Part shown: piece by piece, positions 47,550 to 56,403 of the stretch
Numbering within the stretch: the stretch's first letter is position 1
How the letters are laid out: every line of letters starts with the position of its first letter
IMG/VR virus record: IMGVR_UViG_3300034012_003212
Span: 186,001-250,000 of that record
DNA from: a virus
Reading direction: 5' to 3' (one strand)
DNA length: 64,000 nt
The notes under the pieces: model-generated
Databases searched by the model: none
What the model saw: the letters and a program-made list of their open reading frames with translations, nothing else
Told to the model about the DNA's origin: nothing
Made by a program: the position numbers and the translations under genes

Positions 47550-49883
47550 TTACTTTTTAGATGGAGCACCTTTCTTTGACTGCTTTTCATTACCAGCAAC
47601 CGGTTTATCCAAATTTTGTGAAATAGAAGAGCCCTTTAATTTTTTGGACAAAACTGATTCCAACTCATCCTTTAGACTCGAAACGAGTTCTTTCCATTCA
47701 CCCTCCTCAATGTCCTGCTTTCCGTTCGCATCCTCGATTCGATTCGTCAACTCCTCGTTGCGTATCATTTTATGAGAATTATTGATGAACGCCCTCAAAC
47801 CGTACTTTAATGTCTCCAGCAAAAACGGGGTTACGAGTTCTCCGAAGTTCATTAGTCTGTAAGACTCCTTGAGCTTCGGGTCTTTGGAAACATTTATGAT
47901 ATACCAAGACAAAACATTATCGTATTTTTTATACATCTCTTGTATTGTAGCTGCGTCATTGTGTATAGATTCTCCTGATGGAGAGAACACTATCTTTCCG
48001 TGACATAGTATACACGCAAAGGACTTACCTTGCTTCTGTATGTAGTTTATCCAATCGGCTGTGTTCTTGATCTCAACGGTGTTATCACCAACTGTGATGA
48101 CGATCTTCTTCTGATCGCCTTCCAGCTTGTTTATCACTTCTTTTTCCGGAAACCATTTCTGCACAACTCCGTCCATAACAGCCGACTTCAATTCTCCCAT
48201 GGCGGTCCATACTGACTTTCCATTTTTGATCACGTCATACACAGGTTTTGCCAGATTATATGCAAGTCCTATTGTTACGTCATTTCCAAATTCCAACGTC
48301 TTCAGGAGCGCATCTTTAGCCCCGAGTTCTGATACTGTATTTGTGGAAGATTTTACGTCGTATGAAGCAACATTTCTTGCAGCATACTTTATCGGCATGC
48401 TGAGATCAACACCAGAAGAACTCTTCAATTCTGATTCAGGCTCCGTCGTGGGTTCAAAAAACCACGAATTTAATTTCTCGACAGTTTTTCCAACATCTGA
48501 AGTCCCGAATATGTCCATGAACCCTGTGAGGTTGAGTATGTTAACTATGGTTTTTTTATCGTTTGAACTAAGATCATCATAGCTCTGGGCGAATGCGTTC
48601 GATTCCTTGTCGGTTAACATTACAGAACCTTTGAAGTTTTCAATACTCATCTGAGTGAAGTAATTGACCTTCTTGGACATTCTTTCCATCATGTCGTTGA
48701 GATCATACACGATGTTCTTTATCTCCTGTATGTTAGGATTATCCGATGTTTTTAGCGTTTCGTAGAACGCCATGTTGTTTATAAAATGTAATCCGCCATC
48801 CTTTTCGTTTGAATCAAGAAACTGAGTGTATTTCCTGGTCTTGATGTCGACCGCCTTTGCAGCCTTTCCGATGCTCTCATCTATTTCAGCAAGGGATTTT
48901 ATCGCAAGTATGATCTTCACAAACGGTTTCCATTTCGATCCAATAAGCCATGACATGCCAAAAGACTCTAACATGGAATCATCGATTCCTTCTGCAAGTT
49001 CATTTAGTATATCATCTGCTATTGGCGAGGATTTTGAAAGGAACGATGGAACAGGAAAAAGATCATACTTCTTGGAATTTTCTCCTGAGAATTTTTCAAC
49101 GTCGAAATCAAACGTTCCATCTTCTTTAATAAACTGTGAAAAGAGTCCAACAGACAATGCTTGTTGGTTCTTGAGCTCATCTGATTGGGCTGCTATTTTC
49201 AGCGAATCGAACACTGCGTCGACTGCTTTTGCAATATCTGAATCCGCTTTTTCAGCATCAAATTCAACAGTGAACCTGCTGCTTATAGGATATTCGGTGA
49301 ACATGCTTATGTTCTTGTTCGCAAACGCCTCGATGAAATCACGCCTGGACTCTTTAGTAGATACCACATCAGAGGCTCGCTGGTCAACGAGGAACATCTT
49401 CATGCATGATTTGTAGATATTCTTGAGGCCCTCAATGATGTCTTCCTGTGCTGATTCGTTCCTTCTTAGTATCTTCTTTGCATTTTCGATTCCTTTGGAA
49501 TTCTTTACTCTAAGGTCAATTTGCGAAGAAAGAGCCTTTATGAAAACCTGGTAGTATATGTAGATGAAAAATGTTTCAACATACTCATCATAATATAGCT
49601 CTCCTTTTGACTTTCCGTCTTTTACGTAACTCTTTTCACCGAATGCTTGAATTTTTTTAGCATTGTCCAATCCAATTCCAAAAGGACTCGTCGGACCCGT
49701 GCTAAAAAGATCCTTGAATTTACCGTATGAAAAATTGCTATCATTGAAGAATCTTTCGATCTTACTGTACATGTCCTGAATGGAATCAGCTTTCACGAAA
49801 GACGAGAGCTTTTCTGGTTTTGCGTTATCCCCTTTTCTGGTTATATCGCGATCGATCGTTTCGAGTAAATGTTGAATTTTCAT
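47550..49883 (-). CDS. Largest protein of the unknown virion cluster (777 aa)
   Basis: N-terminus MKIQHLLETIDRD has a leader-like LLE. Mostly helical, with two cysteines in ACILCHGKIVFSPSGES (a single possible metal or heme-like CxxCH). C-terminal tail basic and Lys-rich (SKKGAPSKK). Family unknown. Directly downstream of the portal gene. Confidence 0.65.
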   Translation of the reverse strand: MKIQHLLETIDRDITRKGDNAKPEKLSSFVKADSIQDMYSKIERFFNDSNFSYGKFKDLFSTGPTSPFGIGLDNAKKIQAFGEKSYVKDGKSKGELYYDEYVETFFIYIYYQVFIKALSSQIDLRVKNSKGIENAKKILRRNESAQEDIIEGLKNIYKSCMKMFLVDQRASDVVSTKESRRDFIEAFANKNISMFTEYPISSRFTVEFDAEKADSDIAKAVDAVFDSLKIAAQSDELKNQQALSVGLFSQFIKEDGTFDFDVEKFSGENSKKYDLFPVPSFLSKSSPIADDILNELAEGIDDSMLESFGMSWLIGSKWKPFVKIILAIKSLAEIDESIGKAAKAVDIKTRKYTQFLDSNEKDGGLHFINNMAFYETLKTSDNPNIQEIKNIVYDLNDMMERMSKKVNYFTQMSIENFKGSVMLTDKESNAFAQSYDDLSSNDKKTIVNILNLTGFMDIFGTSDVGKTVEKLNSWFFEPTTEPESELKSSSGVDLSMPIKYAARNVASYDVKSSTNTVSELGAKDALLKTLEFGNDVTIGLAYNLAKPVYDVIKNGKSVWTAMGELKSAVMDGVVQKWFPEKEVINKLEGDQKKIVITVGDNTVEIKNTADWINYIQKQGKSFACILCHGKIVFSPSGESIHNDAATIQEMYKKYDNVLSWYIINVSKDPKLKESYRLMNFGELVTPFLLETLKYGLRAFINNSHKMIRNEELTNRIEDANGKQDIEEGEWKELVSSLKDELESVLSKKLKGSSISQNLDKPVAGNEKQSKKGAPSKK

Positions 49884-49923
49884 CTATTATTGGTCTTGTT
49901 GTTTTCGTGCAACATGAATATCA

Positions 49924-51618
49924 CTATTCGGCTGCTTCTTCCTCGGTTGCTCCACCTTCTTGCGGGCTCTCTTCAGGTGTCTCTGTTTCCTCTGGTGCCT
50001 CTTCGGTTTCGGGTTCGGATGTAACTTCTTCTGAAGCTGATACTGTTTCGCTGGATTCTTCTGTTCCTTCTGACTGAGATTCTTCCGATTCCGCCGTAGC
50101 TTTCTCAAGCAGGGACTTATTCTCTTTCAGCTCAGTCTCTGTGAAGTCCAGGAATTGTTCCACAAGCCAATCAACAGAGAAGAACGCTTTGTCGTTCTGA
50201 TCCTTGAAGTCTCTGAGTTTTGTGATGTGGTCTATCTCCTTCTGGAGTATCTCCATCTTCTTCGCTTTTTCGAAGAGGTTATCGCTGTTGAACTTTATTC
50301 CTATGCTACTCTTGAGGATGATGTCATCCTTTAATTCAGGGTACTTTAGAAGGAACATTGTCCATACAGGCTTCCATATTATCTCCTGGAATCCAGATCT
50401 CAGACGGTTTATGAACTTGGCAAATCGTATCTCGTCTCTCTCGGCACCATCCGCGTTAAACGTTATTGTGCCGCTACCACCATCTTGATTGAACCGGCTG
50501 AATGGTACGTTAGATTCCTGTCTCATCTTGTCCCTGAAGTACTTCAGCGCGTCCATGTTTGAAAGATCAGGACCACCATTTTCAACGGCATCTATCGACA
50601 CCTGTTCTCCGCCTTTGTTTGGGAATATGTAGTTCTTGTAGAATGGAATGTTCGGCCTTCCTTGAACAGAAAGCTCACCACTATCGTTATCGAGGTACAG
50701 GTCTTCCCTGTATATCGCGGCGAACTGACTGAGGCTTTGAACCCATCTCTGAGGACTCTTTGTGCCCACCGGAACAACCATCTTCATTCGCCACTGGGAG
50801 TTCATTATGTTCCATATCACTCTCGAGTTCTCGAGAACTCGCAGAAGGTTGAAACTCCTTACAAGTGGTTCTATGTACGATATAGGACCCACTCCAGTTC
50901 TGGCGTAGGATATGTATATGATCTGTGAATCGTACAGCATTCTCTCCTGCGAGAGGTTTCCTGCATATTGGACCCACACCTTCTTCTTTTGGCCGCCTTC
51001 GTCTATTATATCGGGCCTAAGACTCGATGGGTCAAGTTCCTTAAAGCCTATGATCTTTTTACCCATTTGATCGAATACCATCTCGAATGCGAGGGCTCCT
51101 TCTATCAGGAACTGACGGAAGAATGCGAAAGCCTGGTGATCTTCATTGAAACGAAACGCAGCATATACGTGATTGAATATTTCTTCAAGGTTAGATTTTA
51201 TCTCTTCTGCCTTATCATCGCTGACGACGCTGGTTATTCCTTTGGTGTCTATATAGCAGAACCTGTTCTTGTTGTCGTAAACGATGCTCTCGTCTGCTAT
51301 GATATTGATGATAAAGTTCACTTCTCCGTTACGGCTGAACTTCCTGAGCATTTCTCGCTTTCCGATGTAGTCCTTATCGAAATACGTGACATACTTTTTA
51401 GGCCCGATGTCCTGCATCGCAAGCGCGTACTGGAGTTCAGTCTGTGTGAGCAGATCCGCCCCGGCAACACTAGCTAAGGTCGATTCAGTGGATCCTATCG
51501 CCATGGATTGCTTTACCACCATGTCATCATAGGACATTCCGAGATTCGAGATCTTTCTCAGTGTCGTTGCAAGTCGGGCGACGACGCCACTCTGTTTTCT
51601 ATCAAAAAATCCTGCCAT
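49924..51618 (-). CDS. 20: Portal vertex protein, gp20-like (564 aa)
   Basis: Forms the twelve-fold ring through which DNA enters and leaves the head and on which the neck is built. Family signs: NFIINIIADESIVYD near the N-terminus, a GFKELDPSSLRP segment, GVGPISYIEPLVRSFNLLRVLE, WRMKMVVPVGT and ALKYFRDKMRQESNVPFSRF. The last ~65 residues are a Glu/Ser/Thr-rich acidic tail that T4 gp20 lacks. AGGAGA ribosome site and a GATATATA motif upstream. Confidence 0.9.
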   Translation of the reverse strand: MAGFFDRKQSGVVARLATTLRKISNLGMSYDDMVVKQSMAIGSTESTLASVAGADLLTQTELQYALAMQDIGPKKYVTYFDKDYIGKREMLRKFSRNGEVNFIINIIADESIVYDNKNRFCYIDTKGITSVVSDDKAEEIKSNLEEIFNHVYAAFRFNEDHQAFAFFRQFLIEGALAFEMVFDQMGKKIIGFKELDPSSLRPDIIDEGGQKKKVWVQYAGNLSQERMLYDSQIIYISYARTGVGPISYIEPLVRSFNLLRVLENSRVIWNIMNSQWRMKMVVPVGTKSPQRWVQSLSQFAAIYREDLYLDNDSGELSVQGRPNIPFYKNYIFPNKGGEQVSIDAVENGGPDLSNMDALKYFRDKMRQESNVPFSRFNQDGGSGTITFNADGAERDEIRFAKFINRLRSGFQEIIWKPVWTMFLLKYPELKDDIILKSSIGIKFNSDNLFEKAKKMEILQKEIDHITKLRDFKDQNDKAFFSVDWLVEQFLDFTETELKENKSLLEKATAESEESQSEGTEESSETVSASEEVTSEPETEEAPEETETPEESPQEGGATEEEAAE

Positions 51619-51641
51619 CTATTCTCCTAGTTTTGGTGCTG

Positions 51642-51649
51642 TATATATC
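51642..51649 (-). promoter_or_regulatory. Candidate late promoter of the portal operon
   Basis: GATATATA on the minus strand, part of GATATATACAGC, which recurs identically upstream of the plus LRR arm. A predicted start about six bases on leaves an 18-base leader with AGGAGA. Confidence 0.5.
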
Positions 51650-51688
51650 TTTTTGAGCGCAGTTGAAAATGAAAAAATCCAATTAACG

Positions 51689-52273
51689 CTAAAAATCGCA
51701 ATGGATCAAGTGCTTCCAGTGTCTGTAGTCTATGCATCTCAGGGTGTTCCTGAGTATCAGACGATTGTCATATTTCCTTATCCTAGGGTTAATGTTCGCT
51801 GAACCGAATAGGAATTTTCTGGTGCCTTCCTCATGCAGAGGCAATGCCCTCTGTTCTGGTACATTTTTGTGCAAAAATTCCATATTTTCTTGCAGTATGA
51901 ACCCGAACATCGTTAAAATTGCTTTAAACAATCTGGCGCGTTCTCCTGGATCGATGCTCTTTATTTCAAACCCGTAATCAGTAAAAACATCATTGACGGC
52001 GAGTCCGTTCATGACACAGAAGATTGTATGCCTCGTGGCCTTATTATCCTTCTGTGAAACGAACGTGTATATTTTACCTGGAACCATTCCAAGCCCTGAT
52101 GATATCATCATGTCATCGGTTGTGTCCTTGAATGAATCCCGCCAGGATACATAATATTTGTTGGATATAAAATCCAATGCATCTTTCGATGATATGATAT
52201 CGTCCCCGAGAATTGAAGGCCCTCTTCGGTACACATCATCGATGTTTCCTATTATGTTCGATGGTTCTATCAT
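51689..52273 (-). CDS. Hypothetical neck/head-region protein (194 aa)
   Basis: Start at the ATG at 52273 (MIEPSNIIG), which overlaps the gp4 stop in an ATGA. The segment GMVPGKIYTFVSQKDNKATRHT resembles the PGKxYxFxY...K lead of small T4-like structural proteins encoded near gp4/gp53. Position between gp4 and portal supports a structural role, but identity is uncertain. Confidence 0.6.
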   Translation of the reverse strand: MIEPSNIIGNIDDVYRRGPSILGDDIISSKDALDFISNKYYVSWRDSFKDTTDDMMISSGLGMVPGKIYTFVSQKDNKATRHTIFCVMNGLAVNDVFTDYGFEIKSIDPGERARLFKAILTMFGFILQENMEFLHKNVPEQRALPLHEEGTRKFLFGSANINPRIRKYDNRLILRNTLRCIDYRHWKHLIHCDF

Positions 52274-52752
52274 AGGCCAAGATTCTCCTCTGTCCAAACT
52301 TTAAATTCAAACCCTATAGACTTTGCATACAATTCTGCTGCCTCCCACTTGGCCCTATTTGTTACGTATGTCTCCAGATGTTGTCTGTATCTTTCCATGG
52401 TCTTGAAAGAACCTGGATTCTTCATCTCAAACAGAGTCTGGTTTTTAGGTTTTATCTCGACGAGAAAATTCTTGATGGTCCCATCCGGATCTGAGAACTT
52501 ATAGTAAAAATCAACAAAGTAACGATGCGTCTTCCCATCGATCGGGGAAACGTATGGTATTGCTATGGGCTCACTCGACCAGGATATTACAGATTCGTTC
52601 GTATCACACATTATCATAAAGATCCTCTCCCAGGAGGAACGATATATTATGTTTGATATATTCCCAGTGTATTTATGGGGGTTCGACGGAATGAAATATC
52701 CCTGCTTGAATGTTGAGTTTGGATTTGGTGCAAGTTCTTTTATGCTTTTCAT
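52270..52752 (-). CDS. 4: Head completion protein gp4-like (160 aa)
   Basis: T4 gp4 family, with a TnsA-type nuclease fold, acting when heads are closed after packaging. Diagnostic stretches: KYTGNISNIIYRSSWERIFM, VISWSSEPIAIPYVSPIDGK, HRYFVDFYYKF, FLVEIKPKNQT and NRAKWEAAELYAKSIGFEF. The D...E-x-K arrangement of the nuclease core is visible. About the normal length. Confidence 0.9.
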   Translation of the reverse strand: MKSIKELAPNPNSTFKQGYFIPSNPHKYTGNISNIIYRSSWERIFMIMCDTNESVISWSSEPIAIPYVSPIDGKTHRYFVDFYYKFSDPDGTIKNFLVEIKPKNQTLFEMKNPGSFKTMERYRQHLETYVTNRAKWEAAELYAKSIGFEFKVWTEENLGL

Positions 52753-52760
52753 GATCTAGT

Positions 52761-52770
52761 GAATATATAA
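52761..52770 (+). promoter_or_regulatory. Candidate late-type promoter of the 93-aa gene
   Basis: GAATATATAA on the plus strand, about 33 bases before the ATG at 52804. Confidence 0.35.
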
Positions 52771-52803
52771 AAAGCATCACACAATAAACTTGAAAGGAAG
52801 AGA

Positions 52804-53085
52804 ATGAAGGATGCTTTACGCATGCTTAACAGCGAAACACCTGGGTTTGGTGAGAGAAAAGAAAAAACCCATTCAACGTACAGAATGGATGACCAGGTTA
52901 GAGAAATGGCAGATCTTGTTATCGTCATTCGTTCATTGATGTTTGGAAATCGTGCAGAAACTTACACGAAACTGTACGCGAACCTAGTAAAAGAAGAACT
53001 ATACCGACTAAAGAACCATGAACGGTTCGCAGAGGTGATAGAATCCACCATAAATAAAGATAACGAGAATAAGGAAAGTAACTAG
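52804..53085 (+). CDS. Hypothetical helical protein (93 aa)
   Basis: Isolated plus-strand gene between gp4 and gp55. GGAAGAG precedes the ATG. Charged, helical (DQVREMADLVIVIRSLMF, TYTKLYANLVKEELYRL). Its end overlaps the last bases of gp55 on the other strand, so antisense effects are possible. Role unknown. Confidence 0.65.
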   Translation: MKDALRMLNSETPGFGERKEKTHSTYRMDDQVREMADLVIVIRSLMFGNRAETYTKLYANLVKEELYRLKNHERFAEVIESTINKDNENKESN

Positions 53086-53432
53086 ATGTTACTAATACCA
53101 TCCGACTCGTTTATGTTTATGATGCGAATGTTTTGCGTCTTTCCATGGAGCTTCTTCCAGCCTTTAGCAAGACCATTCTTTGCTATTTGTGTATAATACG
53201 CAAATGCGTTGCTTGACATGTTAGGATCGAACCCCCTCCAATATCGAAGAAGATCCTCGATTGCAAATGCTATGCAATCCTTTCTATCCTCTTCATATTT
53301 GAACTTCAGCGCCTTTGATAGCTCATTTGGTATTACTATGAGCATCTCTAATGCTAACGGTGTTAATTCCCCATCCCTTTTTGAGATTATTATCTCTTGG
53401 AATAATTTCTTTTGATCTATGTATTTTGCCAT
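53082..53432 (-). CDS. 55: Late-transcription sigma factor, gp55-like (116 aa)
   Basis: T4 gp55 redirects host RNA polymerase to late promoters. Here the sigma-2-like core is present: CIAFAIEDLLRYWRGFDPNMSS, then NAFAYYTQIAKNGLAKGWKK, close to the gp55 FDxxxxxNPHAYITQAxxNAF pattern. It is shorter than T4 gp55 (185 aa), missing mainly N-terminal residues and part of the C-terminus. Would recognise the GATATATA motifs if these are late promoters. Confidence 0.8.
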   Translation of the reverse strand: MAKYIDQKKLFQEIIISKRDGELTPLALEMLIVIPNELSKALKFKYEEDRKDCIAFAIEDLLRYWRGFDPNMSSNAFAYYTQIAKNGLAKGWKKLHGKTQNIRIININESDGISNI

Positions 53433-53466
53433 AACAAATTATATCATTTTAAGTATAGTTTGTTAA

Positions 53467-53736
53467 CTATTCAGATATTGTCTTTATTATCGAGGCAAGT
53501 TCATAGTATAGTGTGTTCAACCTATCTGTTTCTATCTCCATCCTGTCTAAATCCTGAGTGATGAGTCCTATGGAATGCAGTATCTCTTTTAATTGATCAA
53601 CTGACGTCAATAGATCGAGCTTTTTACTTTCCCGTTCTTGGGTCTCCTTCGCCTTCATCATAACTCCCTGATAGTCAACATCATCGTAATTAAGTTGACC
53701 TTCAAGAAACATGTCGATTGATGTTATGTTTTTCAT
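53467..53736 (-). CDS. Small coiled-coil protein (89 aa)
   Basis: MKNITSIDMFLEGQLNYDDV start includes FLE-G, which fits the prohead protease rule; the rest is helical with heptads. May be a prohead core or tail-associated protein. No family assigned. Confidence 0.55.
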   Translation of the reverse strand: MKNITSIDMFLEGQLNYDDVDYQGVMMKAKETQERESKKLDLLTSVDQLKEILHSIGLITQDLDRMEIETDRLNTLYYELASIIKTISE

Positions 53737-53784
53737 AAGCAGTGTATGTAATTTTAAAGGGGACTTTTAAGAAGTAATCATTTC

Positions 53785-53823
53785 CATATAAAAAACCCCC
53801 TACACTGAGAAGTTATAGGGGGT
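53785..53823 (-). terminator. Rho-independent terminator after the 831-aa gene
   Basis: Arms ACCCCCTA (53795-53802) and TAGGGGGT (53816-53823) form an 8-bp stem, followed on the minus strand by TTTTTTAT. Confidence 0.85.
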
Positions 53824-53850
53824 GTAGATTAATTACTCATTCAGTCAGAG

Positions 53851-56346
53851 TTATTCTTCTTCTATCATTCCGGATCCAGAGCCTTCTAGATCTTCATTTT
53901 CTTCTTCGCCATATTCATCGTCGTCATCGACATCTTCTGCAGCCTCTGTACCAAAATCAGAGATTTCTTCGCCTTCGTCGTTCATTGTTTCATCGCCTTC
54001 GCTGTAGTTCTCATATGCTCCATCATACTCATCATATTCCTCATCATCATATGAAAATGGTTGGACTGTATCTTCTATTTCAATTTCATCATCATTGATA
54101 TCGTCGAGGCTCTTATAACCATAATCGTCACCCTCTTCTGCTTCTTCGCGCTCCATTTCGTCATAATTAAATTCCTGATCTTCTACGCTAGTGTCATCAT
54201 CATACATTGTGTGGTTAGGTTCCGTTTCGTGCCCATCATAAAACACTATGGATTCTTCCATTTCTCCTTCTTCGTCGAACGGGCGTTCTTCGAGGGGTGT
54301 ACCAAACTCATCTTCTTCAGCAGCAAAATCTTCAGCATACTCTTCGGTTTCACTGTCCATTCCATACTCATCCTCAGAAGGATATAGTTCTTCATCTTCC
54401 TCGGGAGAATAATCACCGAATCCTCTTTGTACCCTTTCTTCGAAGTTCTCCTCGTCTGTATCATATACTGTTCCAAAGTCTGGGTGCTTCATGACAGCAG
54501 AAGGGTCATTGTACAGTCCTTCAACCTCTTCAGGGGATACTTCTTCAACCTCGTCAAATTCTGTTTCCATGAAGGATTCTTTCAACTTCTTTGCACCTTT
54601 CATGCTCTTTGTGTCAAGAGGAGTGGCCTTCGAACCCTTTATTGCGTCTATCGCAGCTTCAGCTGAAGCTACTCTGCTCTTCTTAACAACGGGGTCCAAG
54701 ATGCTTATCTCGTTTCCGTTGCAACGGCAAGTGCTGCCATTTTCCAGCATTACGGTGAATTGCTTGTTAACTCCATCTACTGAAAGAACTGTTCCGTTTC
54801 CCTTTTTTCCCACCTTCACTTTATCGCCTACTGCGGGAATGGGAACAAAACTCATCATTTCGTTCAGCTTCAACTGTGCGGAGTTATACGTCTTCTTCAG
54901 GATATTCAATTCGGAATCGAGTGATTTGAACAGCATCTGTATGTGCTTGTTTTCGTTCACTGCTTCGTCACTTTCCATTGCAGCTTTAACCTTCCTGTGT
55001 TCCCTTTCGATTTTAACCAGGTTCTCAAATATTTTTGAGATGACATCCTTTTGTTTTTGGATTCCGGCTTCTTCTTTCGTGAGAACTTCGGAGAATGCTT
55101 CAGAAATGTCATACGATAATTTTTCCATGACAAAATTCCTCAGCTTCCTTGCTGATATAAAATCAAGGCACCTTGATTCATTCATTGCACCGTTTCGGAA
55201 ATTGACCAAATAATTTTTGCCTTTCACGATGTTGATGCGAACGCCTTCGAATATGTTTGACTTTATAGTCTTTGCGAAATCGATGTCCATCAATTTCTGT
55301 GCATGGAGGTTGAGAGTCAGTGCGTCGTAGAGGTTCTTTACCTGCGAACGATCCACGATAGATGCCATGTTAACTCTGTGTGTCAACTGATCACGGCTGA
55401 TCTTCTCTTCATTCACATATATGCTACCGTCATCTGTGAGGCGGATTGTCGTGCTGCCCATCGGTACCATGATAGAATCTTCGAGTATGTACGCGCCTGT
55501 CCTTGACATTGCACCGTGTATTTCAACGAGATCACTACATTCCTTCAAGGCCTCAGATTCTTTAACATACGAGAAAGACTGACCTTCTTTGCGGTATATG
55601 ACACCGTCTAAGAGGAAGTAATCGCATTTTTCATTTATCTTAACAAATCCTATCGCCGATTTTATCGAACATTTGGAATCATTCGACAGAGGGTTAAAGT
55701 TTCCATTCTCGTTCTCGAGCATTCGAAGTCCATTTGCGAGCCTATTGATAGTGGAATCGAATTTGTATTTATCGAGTTCCTGTATAATCATCTTCCTTGA
55801 ACCAGATGAAAGATCATACACATAGTTATCTAACTTCTCAAGCAGCGGTTTGTATATGATTCGATTTTTTGATGCACTTATGATATCAGCATGCTTTTTA
55901 ACGAGGATTTCTTCCCTGAGGCCAGAAATCTTCGATTCAAGCAGGTCGTACTCCCTTTTGATTACGGGGTCCCACAATAGATTCTTAAGACTGTTCATGT
56001 AGTTCTCTGCTATGATATAATCCGCAGATTGACCACTGACATTCCTAAATTGTCCTATGGGGTTCCTCAAGTGAGGGTATTTAGATATAGAGCTCTCCTG
56101 GAGTATACGATTAACAGACTCGGATATTCCCATGTCTTTTAATGTCGATATCCTCTTCTCATTCGCTATAAATGACCTCACAGCGATGTCTGAAGTATAC
56201 GGTTCCAACTTTTCAATCGAAATGATTGAAAGATTGTGATCGGGAATGTTATCGGCCATTTCGAGGAGCGATTCACATATCCTCCTCACGGCGCTCTTTA
56301 CCGTTTTGTTCGAAAGGACTGCCAACCTGAGTTTAGCTGTATTCAT
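53851..56346 (-). CDS. Large protein with SH3/KOW-like segment and acidic tail (831 aa)
   Basis: Residues 1-520 are mostly helical with coiled-coil parts. At about 505-555 VGDKVKVGKKGNGTVLSVDG, then FTVMLENGSTCRC looks like an SH3/KOW-type barrel. From about residue 600 to the end the chain is overwhelmingly Asp/Glu/Tyr. Preceded by GATATATA and followed by a terminator, so it is its own unit. Scaffold, DNA-mimic or assembly role are possibilities; not recognised. Confidence 0.7.
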   Translation of the reverse strand: MNTAKLRLAVLSNKTVKSAVRRICESLLEMADNIPDHNLSIISIEKLEPYTSDIAVRSFIANEKRISTLKDMGISESVNRILQESSISKYPHLRNPIGQFRNVSGQSADYIIAENYMNSLKNLLWDPVIKREYDLLESKISGLREEILVKKHADIISASKNRIIYKPLLEKLDNYVYDLSSGSRKMIIQELDKYKFDSTINRLANGLRMLENENGNFNPLSNDSKCSIKSAIGFVKINEKCDYFLLDGVIYRKEGQSFSYVKESEALKECSDLVEIHGAMSRTGAYILEDSIMVPMGSTTIRLTDDGSIYVNEEKISRDQLTHRVNMASIVDRSQVKNLYDALTLNLHAQKLMDIDFAKTIKSNIFEGVRINIVKGKNYLVNFRNGAMNESRCLDFISARKLRNFVMEKLSYDISEAFSEVLTKEEAGIQKQKDVISKIFENLVKIEREHRKVKAAMESDEAVNENKHIQMLFKSLDSELNILKKTYNSAQLKLNEMMSFVPIPAVGDKVKVGKKGNGTVLSVDGVNKQFTVMLENGSTCRCNGNEISILDPVVKKSRVASAEAAIDAIKGSKATPLDTKSMKGAKKLKESFMETEFDEVEEVSPEEVEGLYNDPSAVMKHPDFGTVYDTDEENFEERVQRGFGDYSPEEDEELYPSEDEYGMDSETEEYAEDFAAEEDEFGTPLEERPFDEEGEMEESIVFYDGHETEPNHTMYDDDTSVEDQEFNYDEMEREEAEEGDDYGYKSLDDINDDEIEIEDTVQPFSYDDEEYDEYDGAYENYSEGDETMNDEGEEISDFGTEAAEDVDDDDEYGEEENEDLEGSGSGMIEEE

Positions 56347-56371
56347 GTGCTAAAATTTTTTTTGGATGATC

Positions 56372-56379
56372 TATATATC
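56372..56379 (-). promoter_or_regulatory. Candidate late promoter of the 831-aa gene
   Basis: GATATATA on the minus strand, giving a leader of about 20 bases before the ATG at 56346. Confidence 0.45.
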
Positions 56380-56403
56380 AAATTTTGTGTAAAAGTAATA
56401 GCA

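Noticed and set aside
49887-50108. Short basic frame overlapping the 3' end of the portal gene
   Set aside because: Lys/Gln-rich frame is a shadow of the portal's acidic Glu-rich tail.
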